From assembly GCF_001074805.1 (NCBI RefSeq), contig NZ_JUPI01000053.1, positions 1-41,055 of the forward strand: a stretch of DNA of 41,055 nt, in the 5' to 3' direction. Positions within the stretch are counted from its first letter, which is position 1. Every line of letters starts with the position of its first letter. Source of the DNA: Streptococcus parasanguinis. Lineage in GTDB: Bacteria; Bacillota; Bacilli; Lactobacillales; Streptococcaceae. Positions 1 to 7,795 of this stretch are shown here, piece by piece. The position numbers and the translations under genes were made by a program. The notes below the pieces were generated by a model. That model had not been told where the DNA came from. It ran no database searches and saw only the letters and a program-made list of their open reading frames with translations.

Positions 1-1
1 A

Positions 2-319
2 GGTGTCATTGCCAATATCTTTGTAAATATTGCTATTCTTTCTTATCTATATTTCAAAGATGAAACAGCGAAGGTGCTCTTAGCCCTATCTGCTATTTAT
101 ATGTTTGTCTTTATGACCAATGAACACTTGGCGGCTAATTTTGCTTCTTTTTCATTATTAAGCTTTAATTCAGTATCTAGCCAATTGCCACATTTTGAAT
201 TTTTAAATATTTTACGTCACTATGGTGTTACCTTCTTTGCCAACTGGGTAGGAGGAGGAGTCCTAATGGGACTAGCCTATGCTTGGTTGAATAATATCAA
301 GAGCCTTTACAACGACTAA
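2..319 (+). CDS. Formate/nitrite-type channel (FNT family), C-terminal part
   Basis: The reading frame is open from the window edge, so the start lies outside; a GTG at 74 is only an internal codon. About 105 residues are visible. They are hydrophobic, with two or three membrane segments, a NEHLAAN motif and a glycine-rich last helix (NWVGGGVLMGLAYAW). The last two features resemble the C-terminal half of FNT-family pentameric channels, which pass formate, nitrite or similar small anions across the cytoplasmic membrane. The family call rests on motif resemblance only and the substrate cannot be told. The gene ends just before the rplJ promoter. No strong terminator is seen between them, only an A/T-rich stretch. 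Confidence 0.6.
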   Translation, partial: GVIANIFVNIAILSYLYFKDETAKVLLALSAIYMFVFMTNEHLAANFASFSLLSFNSVSSQLPHFEFLNILRHYGVTFFANWVGGGVLMGLAYAWLNNIKSLYND

Positions 320-347
320 AAAATATAAAAAAAGTTTGCAAAAGTAC

Positions 348-376
348 TTGCATTCTTTTTTTATATGTGATAAACT
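348..376 (+). promoter_or_regulatory. Promoter of the rplJ-rplL operon
   Basis: A -35 box TTGCAT (348-353) and a -10 box TAAACT (371-376) are separated by 17 bp. The predicted start is near 383, giving a leader of about 170 nt. Confidence 0.7.
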
Positions 377-382
377 AGTCCA

Positions 383-553
383 TGGTTTGAAAAAACTGCC
401 TAAGACAGTAGGGGAGCTCGACTCATAAAAATCCTACCGAGGACAAAACGTATCAATTAAAAGAAGCGTATTGTACTTTCGTGTCTAGGTTTGGGCGCGT
501 TTTTCTTTTGGAAAAATTCCCCAAGCAAAATAATTACGGAGGTGAACACACTA
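383..553 (+). promoter_or_regulatory. L10 ribosomal protein leader with likely attenuator
   Basis: The untranslated leader of rplJ contains the pattern of the Firmicutes L10 leader: GACAGTAGGGGAGC (404-417) followed by ATCCTACCGAGGAC (431-444). In the known family this RNA is bound by the L10-L12 complex, which lowers expression of its own operon. Downstream, AAAAGAAGCG (459-468) can pair imperfectly with a GC-rich segment leading into a T-rich run (495-509), which would act as an attenuator. The motif match is strong; the terminator pairing is inferred. Confidence 0.75.
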
Positions 554-1054
554 ATGAGTGAAGCAATTATTGCTAAAAAAGCGGAACTTGTTGACGTAGT
601 AGCTGAAAAAATGAAAGCTGCTGCATCAATCGTCGTTGTAGATTCTCGCGGTTTGACAGTTGAGCAAGATACAGTTCTTCGTCGCAACCTTCGCGGAAGC
701 GAAGTTGAGTTTAAAGTTATCAAAAACTCAATCTTGCGTCGTGCAGCTGAAAAAGCTGGTCTTGAAGATCTTGCATCTGTATTCGTTGGACCTTCTGCAG
801 TAGCATTTTCTAACGAAGATGTTATCGCACCTGCGAAAATCTTGAACGATTTTGCAAAAGACGCTGAAGCACTTGAAATCAAAGGTGGTGCAATCGAAGG
901 CGCTGTCGCATCTAAAGAAGAGATTCTTGCACTTGCAACTCTTCCAAACCGCGAAGGACTTCTTTCTATGCTCCTTTCTGTACTTCAAGCGCCAGTGCGC
1001 AACGTTGCTCTTGCAGTCAAAGCGGTTGCAGACAACAAAGAAGACGCAGCTTAA
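554..1054 (+). CDS. rplJ: 50S ribosomal protein L10
   Basis: The product (166 aa) is the stalk base protein of the large ribosomal subunit; it anchors L7/L12 dimers that recruit translation GTPases. The sequence begins [20 protein letters not shown] and has the L10 core followed by an acidic, alanine-rich C-terminal helix that binds L12. The start at 554 is chosen because GGAGGTGA lies 8 nt upstream and gives normal family length; an in-frame extension to 491 lies inside the structured leader. rplL follows 75 bp downstream in the same transcript. Codon use is strongly biased, as expected for a highly expressed gene. Confidence 0.97.
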   Translation: MSEAIIAKKAELVDVVAEKMKAAASIVVVDSRGLTVEQDTVLRRNLRGSEVEFKVIKNSILRRAAEKAGLEDLASVFVGPSAVAFSNEDVIAPAKILNDFAKDAEALEIKGGAIEGAVASKEEILALATLPNREGLLSMLLSVLQAPVRNVALAVKAVADNKEDAA

Positions 1055-1060
1055 TCTTAA

Positions 1061-1075
1061 GCTACGCAGCGTAGC
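1061..1075 (+). repeat. Perfect hairpin between rplJ and rplL
   Basis: GCTACGC and GCGTAGC flank a single A. There is no T-tract, so it is not a terminator. It may stabilise or process the rplJ-rplL message and help produce more L12 than L10. The function is inferred. Confidence 0.5.
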
Positions 1076-1129
1076 CTAGCTACAAAAAAATAAAATTATA
1101 AAATTAAAACTTATTTGGAGGAAATAACA

Positions 1130-1498
1130 ATGGCATTGAACATTGAAAACATTATTGCTGAAATTAAAGAAGCTTCAATCCTTGAATTGAACGACCTTGT
1201 AAAAGCTATCGAAGAAGAATTTGGTGTAACTGCAGCTGCTCCTGTAGCTGTTGCTGCAGCTGGTGCTGCTGACGCAGGTGCTGCTAAAGATTCATTCGAT
1301 ATCGAATTGACATCTGCAGGCGACAAGAAAGTCGGCGTTATCAAAGTTGTACGTGAAATCACTGGTCTTGGTCTTAAAGAAGCTAAAGAACTTGTTGATG
1401 GTGCACCTGGCGTTATCAAAGAAGGTGTTGCTACAGCTGAAGCTGAAGAAATCAAAGCTAAATTGGAAGAAGCTGGAGCTTCAGTTACTCTTAAATAA
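1130..1498 (+). CDS. rplL: 50S ribosomal protein L7/L12
   Basis: The product (122 aa, standard family length) is the multi-copy stalk protein that recruits EF-Tu, EF-G and IF2 to the ribosome. The N-terminal dimerisation helix ([20 protein letters not shown]) is followed by an alanine-rich hinge (about residues 36-52) and the globular C-terminal domain with [15 protein letters not shown]. The start at 1130 is chosen because GGAGG (1117-1121) lies 8 nt upstream; an upstream in-frame ATG at 1115 has no ribosome binding site. The gene is last in the operon and is followed by a strong terminator. Confidence 0.97.
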   Translation: MALNIENIIAEIKEASILELNDLVKAIEEEFGVTAAAPVAVAAAGAADAGAAKDSFDIELTSAGDKKVGVIKVVREITGLGLKEAKELVDGAPGVIKEGVATAEAEEIKAKLEEAGASVTLK

Positions 1499-1520
1499 TA
1501 GAGTTTCCAATCAATATGAA

Positions 1521-1547
1521 AACCGAGGGTTAATCCTCGGTTTTTTT
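1521..1547 (+). terminator. Terminator of rplJ-rplL
   Basis: Stem AACCGAGG / CCTCGGTT with a 6-nt loop, followed by a T7 run. Confidence 0.9.
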
Positions 1548-1690
1548 GTTGTTAAATATAGTGATGATAGATGTGAATTGAATTCTTCTATAACGCGACC
1601 TTATCTGTAGTTCTGATTAATTTTCTCTAAACCCTACTAAATAGTGCAGTTTTAATGATGTTACAATCATTTTACAATTACTTTATGCCC

Positions 1691-1719
1691 TTGAGATGTT
1701 TCTGATTTGTTGCTATAAT
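1691..1719 (+). promoter_or_regulatory. Promoter of first lipoprotein gene
   Basis: TTGAGA (1691-1696), 17-bp spacer, TATAAT (1714-1719). The 1548-1690 stretch before it holds no ORF or RNA I can recognise. Confidence 0.8.
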
Positions 1720-1751
1720 GGCTTTAAATTATATCATAAAAGGAGAAGATG

Positions 1752-2195
1752 ATGAAAAATTTTAAACGTCTTTTATTAGCTTTTGTAGCTGTCTTTGCAG
1801 CAGTCTTTTTGGTAGCTTGTGGCGCAAAAAGCGACAACGGTACTTACGTGTTTGAGCCTACTAAAGATGAAATCAAAGAAATTATGCCAAGTGAATTTCA
1901 ATCTTTGATAGGTGATAATTACTCATTTACTATTTCTATTACAATTAAGGATAAGAAAGGCGAGATGAAAGTAGACACGAATGCAGGTGGTCAAAATGTT
2001 AATCAAGTGATTAAGTTGGAAGTAGACCAAAAAGCTAAAACTCTTGTCTCAGAAAATGAGTATGGGAAAGCGGAAATTACTTATCAAGTTTCAGGAAATG
2101 TGTTAACGATTAAGGATGTGAAGAATTCTTTAATGGGTGACACAGACATGTTTAATAACTACATGAAAATTGCTAAGTTCAAAAAAGTTAAATAA
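1752..2195 (+). CDS. Small lipoprotein, paralogue 1 of 3
   Basis: The product (147 aa) has a type II signal peptide: MKNFKR, a hydrophobic core (LLLAFVAVFAAVFLVA) and a lipobox ending at Cys (LVAC). It is therefore predicted to be lipid-anchored on the outside of the membrane. The mature part starts GAKSDNGTYVFEPTKDEIKE and is rich in Lys, Asp and beta-forming segments. I recognise no catalytic motif and the function is unknown. Tandem ATGs occur at 1749 and 1752; 1752 is preferred because AGGAG is 6 nt away and the two paralogues begin MKN. It has its own promoter and terminator. It is the most diverged of the three and lacks their C-terminal KFKRTK, ending KFKKVK. Confidence 0.85.
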   Translation: MKNFKRLLLAFVAVFAAVFLVACGAKSDNGTYVFEPTKDEIKEIMPSEFQSLIGDNYSFTISITIKDKKGEMKVDTNAGGQNVNQVIKLEVDQKAKTLVSENEYGKAEITYQVSGNVLTIKDVKNSLMGDTDMFNNYMKIAKFKKVK

Positions 2196-2201
2196 TCCGT
2201 C

Positions 2202-2230
2202 AGGGCGGGATTTACATCCTGCCTTTTTAT
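2202..2230 (+). terminator. Terminator of lipoprotein gene 1
   Basis: AGGGCGGGAT pairs with ATCCTGCCT, followed by a T-rich tract. Confidence 0.8.
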
Positions 2231-2284
2231 TTTTCTTTGTTTATGAAAGAAATATTACAAGAATATGACATTTATAAACTTTCA

Positions 2285-2313
2285 TTGCAGTGCATTGAAA
2301 TTGTTGATATAAT
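2285..2313 (+). promoter_or_regulatory. Promoter of second lipoprotein gene
   Basis: TTGCAG (2285-2290), 17-bp spacer, TATAAT (2308-2313). Confidence 0.8.
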
Positions 2314-2342
2314 AGGCTTATTCTAACTAAGAAGGAGAAGTT

Positions 2343-2795
2343 ATGAAAAACTTTAAACGCATTCTTTTAGCTTTTGTTGCTGTTTTTGCAGTAGTTCTTT
2401 TGGTGGGATGTGGTTCCAAAAGTGATAATGGGACTTATGTCTACAAACCTACAAAATCTGAAGTGAAGGAGATCCTTGAAGAACAAGGTGCTCCAAGTTC
2501 AAGCGTAGATGCATTGATCGACAATGTTAAATTGGAAGTTTCAGTAACCATTAAAGACAAAAAAGGTAGCCTTAAAATTAAAGGTGAAATGATGGGACAA
2601 AAAACAGACCAATCATTTGATATGAAAGTTGACCAACAAAAGAAAACTCTTCAATCAAAAACAGGTGAAGGTGAAAAGGTTAAATACAAAGTTTCTGGCG
2701 ATGTATTCACTTTTGATTTATCTGGAGAGGAAAGTTCAGATCACGCAGCAGCTTTGGAAATGTTCAAAAACGCTAAATTCAAGCGCACAAAATAA
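2343..2795 (+). CDS. Small lipoprotein, paralogue 2 of 3
   Basis: The product (150 aa) begins MKNFKRILLAFVAVFAVVLL and has the lipobox LVGC, with acylation at Cys. The mature part begins GSKSDNGTYVYKPTKSEVKE and ends FKNAKFKRTK. Between these lie repeated beta-type segments (VSVTIKDKKGSLKIKGE, SFDMKVDQQKKTLQSK, KVKYKVSGDVFTFDL) shared with both neighbours. This suggests a small beta-sandwich or meander that sits on the cell surface. The ribosome binding site GGAGAAG lies immediately upstream. No known function; a role in surface binding or envelope stress is only a guess. It is closer in sequence to paralogue 3 than to 1. Confidence 0.85.
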   Translation: MKNFKRILLAFVAVFAVVLLVGCGSKSDNGTYVYKPTKSEVKEILEEQGAPSSSVDALIDNVKLEVSVTIKDKKGSLKIKGEMMGQKTDQSFDMKVDQQKKTLQSKTGEGEKVKYKVSGDVFTFDLSGEESSDHAAALEMFKNAKFKRTK

Positions 2796-2804
2796 TACAA
2801 GAGA

Positions 2805-2829
2805 AGGGCAGAGAGTATCTGCTCTTTTT
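2805..2829 (+). terminator. Terminator of lipoprotein gene 2
   Basis: AGGGCAGA / TCTGCTCT with one G-U pair, then TTTTC. Confidence 0.75.
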
Positions 2830-2844
2830 CTTCTTTATAATATC

Positions 2845-2873
2845 TTGAATCAGAATTAGAATAATGGTAAAAT
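2845..2873 (+). promoter_or_regulatory. Promoter of third lipoprotein gene
   Basis: TTGAAT (2845-2850), 17-bp spacer, TAAAAT (2868-2873), placed only 16 bp after the previous terminator. Confidence 0.75.
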
Positions 2874-2903
2874 CTGATTATAAAGTACATTAGGAGATGA
2901 ATT

Positions 2904-3353
2904 ATGAAAAATATTAAACGTATTCTTTTAGCTTTCGTTGCAGTTTTTGCAGCAGTCCTCTTGGTGGCATGTGGTGCCAAAAGTGATAACGGGACTTATG
3001 TCTACAAACCATCAAAAACTGAACTCAAAAAAATTCTTGAGGAGCAAGGCTTATCAGGTAGTCAATTAGAGTCTATTGGAGATGTTATTAATTTTGAAGT
3101 TTCCATTAAGATCAAAGATTCAAAAGGAACACTCAGCATCGCGGGTGAAGTGGCTGGTCAAAAGAATAAGCGATCTTATGAAGTCAAAATCAATCAAAAA
3201 GAGAAAACAATCGCGTCAAAAGATGGTAGTGGAGAAAAGATTACATACAAGGTCGATGGTGACTATTTGACATTTGATCTTTCTAAGTTAAGTAATAGCA
3301 ACCAAGGGGATCTTATGATTCTTAAAAATGCTAAATTCAAACGCACGAAATAA
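2904..3353 (+). CDS. Small lipoprotein, paralogue 3 of 3
   Basis: The product (149 aa) has signal peptide MKNIKRILLAFVAVFAAVLL, lipobox LVAC and mature N-terminus GAKSDNGTYVYKPSKTELKK, and it ends LKNAKFKRTK like paralogue 2. The middle keeps the same beta-type segments (VSIKIKDSKGTLSIAGE, KITYKVDGDYLTFDL). The signal peptide and the first 15 mature residues are the most conserved part of the three copies at both DNA and protein level, while the central region has diverged. This fits tandem duplication followed by divergence of a surface-exposed domain. Function unknown. It has its own promoter and terminator. Confidence 0.85.
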   Translation: MKNIKRILLAFVAVFAAVLLVACGAKSDNGTYVYKPSKTELKKILEEQGLSGSQLESIGDVINFEVSIKIKDSKGTLSIAGEVAGQKNKRSYEVKINQKEKTIASKDGSGEKITYKVDGDYLTFDLSKLSNSNQGDLMILKNAKFKRTK

Positions 3354-3364
3354 AGCAACTGAAG

Positions 3365-3386
3365 AGCAGGGAAACCTGCTTTTTTG
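3365..3386 (+). terminator. Terminator of lipoprotein gene 3
   Basis: AGCAGG, GAAA tetraloop, CCTGCT, then T6. Confidence 0.9.
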
Positions 3387-3406
3387 CTTTACTTTTATAG
3401 CTAGTT

Positions 3407-3415
3407 TGGTATAAT
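3407..3415 (+). promoter_or_regulatory. Extended -10 promoter of the ABC exporter operon
   Basis: TGGTATAAT is an extended -10 element. The matching -35 (CTTTAC, 3387-3392) is poor and overlaps the preceding T-tract. Confidence 0.65.
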
Positions 3416-3429
3416 GAATGAGACTACAG

Positions 3430-3484
3430 ATGGGACTGGGGCAGGAATGATTTTCTTTGAAAATGATTTCGTCTCGCTCCCTCT
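3430..3484 (+). repeat. Streptococcal intergenic hairpin repeat (short form)
   Basis: GGGACTGGGGCAGG at the left and CGTCTCGCTCCC at the right flank an imperfect inverted repeat (AATGATTTTC / GAAAATGATT). It resembles the first hairpin of the larger repeat at 10821-11047, and a dispersed intergenic repeat I recall from mitis-group streptococci. It lies in the 5' leader of the ABC exporter operon. Confidence 0.5.
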
Positions 3485-3530
3485 TTTCTGTGTGATCTAG
3501 GAAATTATTTATGGAAAAGGAGAATCATCT

Positions 3531-5267
3531 ATGCAATATATTTGGTCTTACTTGAAAAAGTATCCCAAGTGGCTAGCCCTGAATCTATTTTCGGCCGTCC
3601 TTTTTGTCATTGTCAATTTAGGTTTGCCAACGATTCTGGCTCGCATGATTGATGAGGGGATTAACCCACGTGATGTGGATCGGCTTTATTTCTGGGGCTG
3701 GGTCATGTTTGCGATTATTTTGCTAGGGATTGTGGGTCGAATTATCTTATCTTACGCGGTTGGCCAGCTAACGACGACCATGGTGCGCGATATGCGCAAT
3801 GACCTCTATGCCAAGTTACAGGAGTACTCGCATCGTGAGTATGAGCAAATTGGGGTATCGTCATTGGTCACTCGCTTGACTTCGGACGCATTTGTTTTGA
3901 TGCAGTTTGCGGATTCTATGTTGAAGATGGGCGTCATCACACCCTTGATGATGGTTTCCAGCGTTCTCTTGATTCTGACAACCAGTCCTTCTCTAGCATG
4001 GATTGTAGCAGTATCTGTACCCTTTCTTGCCGTCGTTGTCTGGTATGTAGCAGTCAAGACTCGTCCACTTTCTGAGAAGCAACAAAAGACCCTTGACCAT
4101 CTCAATCAGTTTGCGCGTGAAAATTTGACAGGTCTTCGAGTGATTCGTGCCTTTGCCCGCGAAGAATTCCAAGAGGATAAATTTGCAGCTGAAAATGAAG
4201 TCTATGCGGAAAACTCGAATAAATTGTTCAAACTAACTGGTTTGACAGAACCTCTGTTTGTGCAGATCATCATTGCGATGATTGTAGCGATTGTCTGGTT
4301 TGCCTTGGATCCTCTTCATGACGGTAGTTTGAAAATTGGGGATTTGGTTGCCTTTATTGAGTATAGCTTCCACGCGCTCTTATCTTTCCTCTTTTTAGCC
4401 AATCTCTTTACTATGTATCCTCGGACTGCGGTTTCTAGCCGGCGTCTCAAGGAAATCATGGACATGCCAATTTCGATTGATCCGAATGAGAATGGTGTCA
4501 CAGAGACAGCATCTCGTGGCTATTTGGAATTTGATAATGTCACCTTTGCTTATCCAGGTGAGACGGAGAGTCCAGTTCTTCACAACATTTCCTTTCAGGC
4601 CAAACCTGGTGAAACAATTGCCTTTATCGGTTCGACGGGTTCTGGGAAATCTTCACTGGTACAGTTAATTCCTCGATTCTATGATGTCACCCTAGGGAAA
4701 ATTTTGGTCGATGGTGTGGATGTTCGCGACTACAATCTGAAAGCCCTTCGCCAAAAGATTGGTTTTATTCCGCAAAAGGCCTTACTCTTTACAGGAACCA
4801 TTGCTGAAAACCTTCGTTATGGGAAAGAAGACGCATCTGTAGAAGAGCTAGAACAAGCAGCAGATATTTCCCAAGCCAAGGATTTTATTGACAGTCGTGA
4901 GGAACGTTTTGACACGCATTTGGCAGAAGGCGGAAGTAACCTTTCAGGTGGTCAAAAACAACGTTTGTCCATCGCTCGTGCTGTTGTCAAAGATCCAGAT
5001 GTCTTTATTTTTGATGACTCTTTCTCTGCCTTGGACTACAAGACGGATGCCACTTTGCGGAAGCGTCTGAAAGAAGTTACAGGAGATGCGACCGTCTTGA
5101 TCGTGGCGCAACGTGTGGGAACCATTATGGATGCGGATCAAATTATTGTCTTGGATCAAGGGGAGATCGTCGGTCGAGGAACTCACGATGAATTGATGGA
5201 AAGTAATGAAATCTATCGTGAAATCGCTAATTCGCAGCTCGATAGTCCATCATTAACAGAGGAATAG
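3531..5267 (+). CDS. Heterodimeric ABC exporter, degenerate-site subunit
   Basis: The product (578 aa) is a half-transporter with six predicted membrane helices (about residues 15-310) and a C-terminal ATPase domain. Walker A is GSTGSGKS (367-374), the signature is LSGGQ (471-475) and Walker B ends FDD (494-496). Asp496 stands where the catalytic Glu normally is. This identifies it as the partner with the degenerate nucleotide site, as in BmrC/LmrC/EfrA-type multidrug exporters. It pairs with the next gene, 13 bp downstream and with its own ribosome binding site. Family knowledge suggests export of drugs, lipids or peptides; the substrate is not shown by the sequence. The order rplL then two ABC genes is also remembered from pneumococcus. 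Confidence 0.9.
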   Translation: MQYIWSYLKKYPKWLALNLFSAVLFVIVNLGLPTILARMIDEGINPRDVDRLYFWGWVMFAIILLGIVGRIILSYAVGQLTTTMVRDMRNDLYAKLQEYSHREYEQIGVSSLVTRLTSDAFVLMQFADSMLKMGVITPLMMVSSVLLILTTSPSLAWIVAVSVPFLAVVVWYVAVKTRPLSEKQQKTLDHLNQFARENLTGLRVIRAFAREEFQEDKFAAENEVYAENSNKLFKLTGLTEPLFVQIIIAMIVAIVWFALDPLHDGSLKIGDLVAFIEYSFHALLSFLFLANLFTMYPRTAVSSRRLKEIMDMPISIDPNENGVTETASRGYLEFDNVTFAYPGETESPVLHNISFQAKPGETIAFIGSTGSGKSSLVQLIPRFYDVTLGKILVDGVDVRDYNLKALRQKIGFIPQKALLFTGTIAENLRYGKEDASVEELEQAADISQAKDFIDSREERFDTHLAEGGSNLSGGQKQRLSIARAVVKDPDVFIFDDSFSALDYKTDATLRKRLKEVTGDATVLIVAQRVGTIMDADQIIVLDQGEIVGRGTHDELMESNEIYREIANSQLDSPSLTEE

Positions 5268-5280
5268 AAAGGAGAAGCAG

Positions 5281-7059
5281 ATGAAACAAGAACAAAACAG
5301 TTTTAGTAGACTATGGACTTACTTGAGAGCCTATCGCTTGGAAGTTTGCTTGTCCATTTTCTTAAAAATCCTAAGTGTCATCATGAGTGTTGTCGAACCC
5401 TTTGTTTTGGGACTTGCCATTACGGAATTGACAAAGAATCTCATGGATATGGCAAAAGGCCTTGCAGGAGCTAGTCTGAATACTTCCTACATCGCTATCA
5501 TTATGACGCTCTATCTATTCCGTGGGGTCCTCTATGAGTTGGGATCTTATTATTCCAACTATTTCATGACCAATGCTGTTCAAAAAACCGTTCAGGACAT
5601 GCGAAATGATTTGTCTCATAAAATCAATCACATTCCGGTTTCTTATTTTGACCGGCATCAATTTGGAGATTTGCTCGGACGTTTTACTAGCGATGTCGAA
5701 ACTGTCTCTAATGCCTTGCAACAGTCCTTCTTACAAATCGTCAACGCTATCTTTACCTTGCTATTTGTCATCAGCATGGTCTTGTACTTAAATATCCAAT
5801 TGGGGATGGTGGTGATCTTGTCCATTCCGATCACTTATTTCAGTGCTCGATTTATCATGAAAAAATCTCAGCCTTACTTTAAAGAGCAGGCAGAAGTTTT
5901 GGGGGCAATGAACGGATTCGTTCAAGAAAATTTAACAGGTTTCAATATCCTTAAGCTCTATGTCCGAGAAAAATCTTCCCAGGAAGAGTTTCATGATATT
6001 ACTCATCACCTACAAAAGGTAGGATTCAAAGCCAATTTCATTTCCGGCTTAATGATGCCGATTTTAAATGGAATTTCAGATTTGACCTATCTGTTGATCG
6101 CTTTGATGGGGGGCTTGCAAGTGTTAGCGGGTCGTTTGACAGTCGGGAATATGCAGGCCTTCGTTCAGTATGTCTGGCAGATCAATCAACCCATTCAAAA
6201 CTTGACCCAATTAGCCGGCCAACTCCAAAGTGCTAAATCGTCACTAGATCGGATTTTCCAAGTCATGGATGAACCAGATGAAGTGGCAGAGGTGACAGAA
6301 ACACTCTCTGGAGATTTGACAGGGCAAGTTAGCTTTAAACATGTTGATTTCCAATATGTAGCGGATAAACCCTTGATTCGTGATTTTAACCTAGAAGTGA
6401 AACCAGGTGAAATGGTGGCTATTGTCGGACCTACCGGAGCAGGGAAAACAACCCTGATTAATCTGCTCATGCGCTTTTACGATGTGACTGCGGGATCGAT
6501 TACGGTGGATGGTCATGATATTCGCCATCTGTCTCGCCAAGATTACCGTAAGCAATTTGGGATGGTACTTCAGGATGCTTGGTTGTACGAGGGAACCATC
6601 AAAGAAAATCTTCGCTTTGGTAACTTAGAAGCAACGGATGAAGAAATTGTTGAAGCTGCAAAGGCAGCCAATGTCGATCACTTTATCAGGACACTTCCTG
6701 GTGGTTACAATATGGAAATGAACCAGGAGTCTAGCAATATTTCTCTAGGCCAAAAGCAACTCCTAACGATTGCGCGTGCGCTCCTTGCTGATCCTAAGAT
6801 TTTGATTTTGGATGAAGCGACGTCTTCTGTCGATACGCGTTTAGAGCTCTTGATTCAAAAAGCGATGAAGAATTTGATGAAAGGACGGACTAGCTTTGTC
6901 ATTGCTCACCGCTTGTCTACCATTCAAGAAGCAGATAAAATCCTTGTCCTCAAAGATGGACAAATCATTGAGCAAGGAAACCACCAATCCTTATTGGCAG
7001 ACAGGGGCTTCTACTATGAGCTCTACAATAGCCAATTTTCAAGTAAACAAGCTAATTAA
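5281..7059 (+). CDS. Heterodimeric ABC exporter, catalytic-site subunit
   Basis: The product (592 aa) is the second half-transporter: six helices (about residues 20-325), then an ATPase domain with Walker A GPTGAGKT (383-390), Walker B LILDE with catalytic Glu512, and the switch His in IAHRLST. Its signature motif is degenerate: ISLGQ (487-491) instead of LSGGQ. The two proteins are complementary. The canonical Walker A/B of this subunit faces the canonical LSGGQ of the first, making one active site; the other site combines Asp496 with SLGQ and should hydrolyse ATP poorly. It is co-transcribed with the upstream gene and ends at a weak terminator at 7067-7091. Confidence 0.9.
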   Translation: MKQEQNSFSRLWTYLRAYRLEVCLSIFLKILSVIMSVVEPFVLGLAITELTKNLMDMAKGLAGASLNTSYIAIIMTLYLFRGVLYELGSYYSNYFMTNAVQKTVQDMRNDLSHKINHIPVSYFDRHQFGDLLGRFTSDVETVSNALQQSFLQIVNAIFTLLFVISMVLYLNIQLGMVVILSIPITYFSARFIMKKSQPYFKEQAEVLGAMNGFVQENLTGFNILKLYVREKSSQEEFHDITHHLQKVGFKANFISGLMMPILNGISDLTYLLIALMGGLQVLAGRLTVGNMQAFVQYVWQINQPIQNLTQLAGQLQSAKSSLDRIFQVMDEPDEVAEVTETLSGDLTGQVSFKHVDFQYVADKPLIRDFNLEVKPGEMVAIVGPTGAGKTTLINLLMRFYDVTAGSITVDGHDIRHLSRQDYRKQFGMVLQDAWLYEGTIKENLRFGNLEATDEEIVEAAKAANVDHFIRTLPGGYNMEMNQESSNISLGQKQLLTIARALLADPKILILDEATSSVDTRLELLIQKAMKNLMKGRTSFVIAHRLSTIQEADKILVLKDGQIIEQGNHQSLLADRGFYYELYNSQFSSKQAN

Positions 7060-7066
7060 TCTAAAA

Positions 7067-7094
7067 AACTTGAGACAGGTTTCTCAACTTTTCT
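7067..7094 (+). terminator. Probable terminator of the ABC exporter operon
   Basis: AACTTGAGA pairs with TCTCAACTT (one mismatch), followed by a short T-rich run. Confidence 0.55.
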
Positions 7095-7148
7095 CTATTT
7101 AATTTCTTTTGCTAAAAAGTGAAACAATAAGTTCATTACAATCCTTCA

Positions 7149-7177
7149 TTGACAGTAAGAAGCCTTATCGGTATACT
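7149..7177 (+). promoter_or_regulatory. Promoter of the GNAT gene
   Basis: TTGACA (7149-7154), 17-bp spacer, TATACT (7172-7177). This is close to the housekeeping consensus. Confidence 0.85.
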
Positions 7178-7203
7178 AGGTGTAATTTATTTAGGAGGAC
7201 ACC

Positions 7204-7719
7204 ATGATTATTCGACCTGTTCAACTTAGTGATGCAGCGACTATCCGAGCGATTTACCAACCTTATGTGACAGAGACAGCCATCACCTTTGAGATCGATG
7301 TGCCGACTGTCCAGGAATTTGAAAGACGTATCACAAAAACACTGACTCAATTTCCTTATTTAGTCGCAGAAGTTGATGGGAAAGTTGTGGGTTATGCCTA
7401 TGCCTCGACCTATTATGCACGCGCTGCCTATGATTGGACCACTGAATTGTCTATTTATGTAGCAAAAGAGTCACGTGGACAAGGGATTGGGTCAGCCCTT
7501 TATACTGCCTTAGAAGAAGAGTTAGAAGCACGAGGTTACTTACGCTTTCTGGCTTGCATTGCAGTTCCTAACGAAGCCAGCATCTCCATGCATAAAAAGC
7601 GGGGGTATGTTCAAGTGGCTCATTTTCCAAAGATTGGCTATAAGTTTAATAAATGGCATGATATCGTCTGGATGCAAAAAACCTTAAATGGTCCTGTGTC
7701 AACTTTGAAAGAGCAATGA
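7204..7719 (+). CDS. GNAT acetyltransferase, phosphinothricin/MddA-like
   Basis: The product (171 aa) is a single GNAT domain. The start MIIRPVQLSDAATIRAIYQP, the TAITFEIDVPTVQEFERRI segment, the acetyl-CoA loop ESRGQGIGSALY (about residues 95-106) and the C-terminal KRGYVQVAHFPKIGYKF pattern match the Pat/YncA branch. That branch N-acetylates small amino-acid-like substrates such as phosphinothricin or methionine sulfoximine. The true substrate here is unknown; protection against an amino acid analogue is plausible. It is monocistronic with a near-consensus promoter, and GGAGGA lies a few nt before the ATG. Its stop overlaps the upstream end of the small RNA unit described next. Confidence 0.85.
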   Translation: MIIRPVQLSDAATIRAIYQPYVTETAITFEIDVPTVQEFERRITKTLTQFPYLVAEVDGKVVGYAYASTYYARAAYDWTTELSIYVAKESRGQGIGSALYTALEEELEARGYLRFLACIAVPNEASISMHKKRGYVQVAHFPKIGYKFNKWHDIVWMQKTLNGPVSTLKEQ

Positions 7720-7760
7720 AAAGTTTTTGTATGTCCTGTAAGAAAACAAGCTCCCGTTTC

Positions 7761-7789
7761 TTGACAGATGAAGAACTCCATGATAAACT
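7761..7789 (+). promoter_or_regulatory. Promoter of small RNA
   Basis: TTGACA (7761-7766), 17-bp spacer, TAAACT (7784-7789). The predicted start is A7796. Confidence 0.8.
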
Positions 7790-7795
7790 AGTTTC

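Noticed and set aside
457..882. Serine/alanine-rich ORFs on the - strand over rplJ, rplL, trmFO and topA
   Set aside because: These are antisense shadows of strongly biased codon use in real genes; no ribosome binding sites or recognisable domains.
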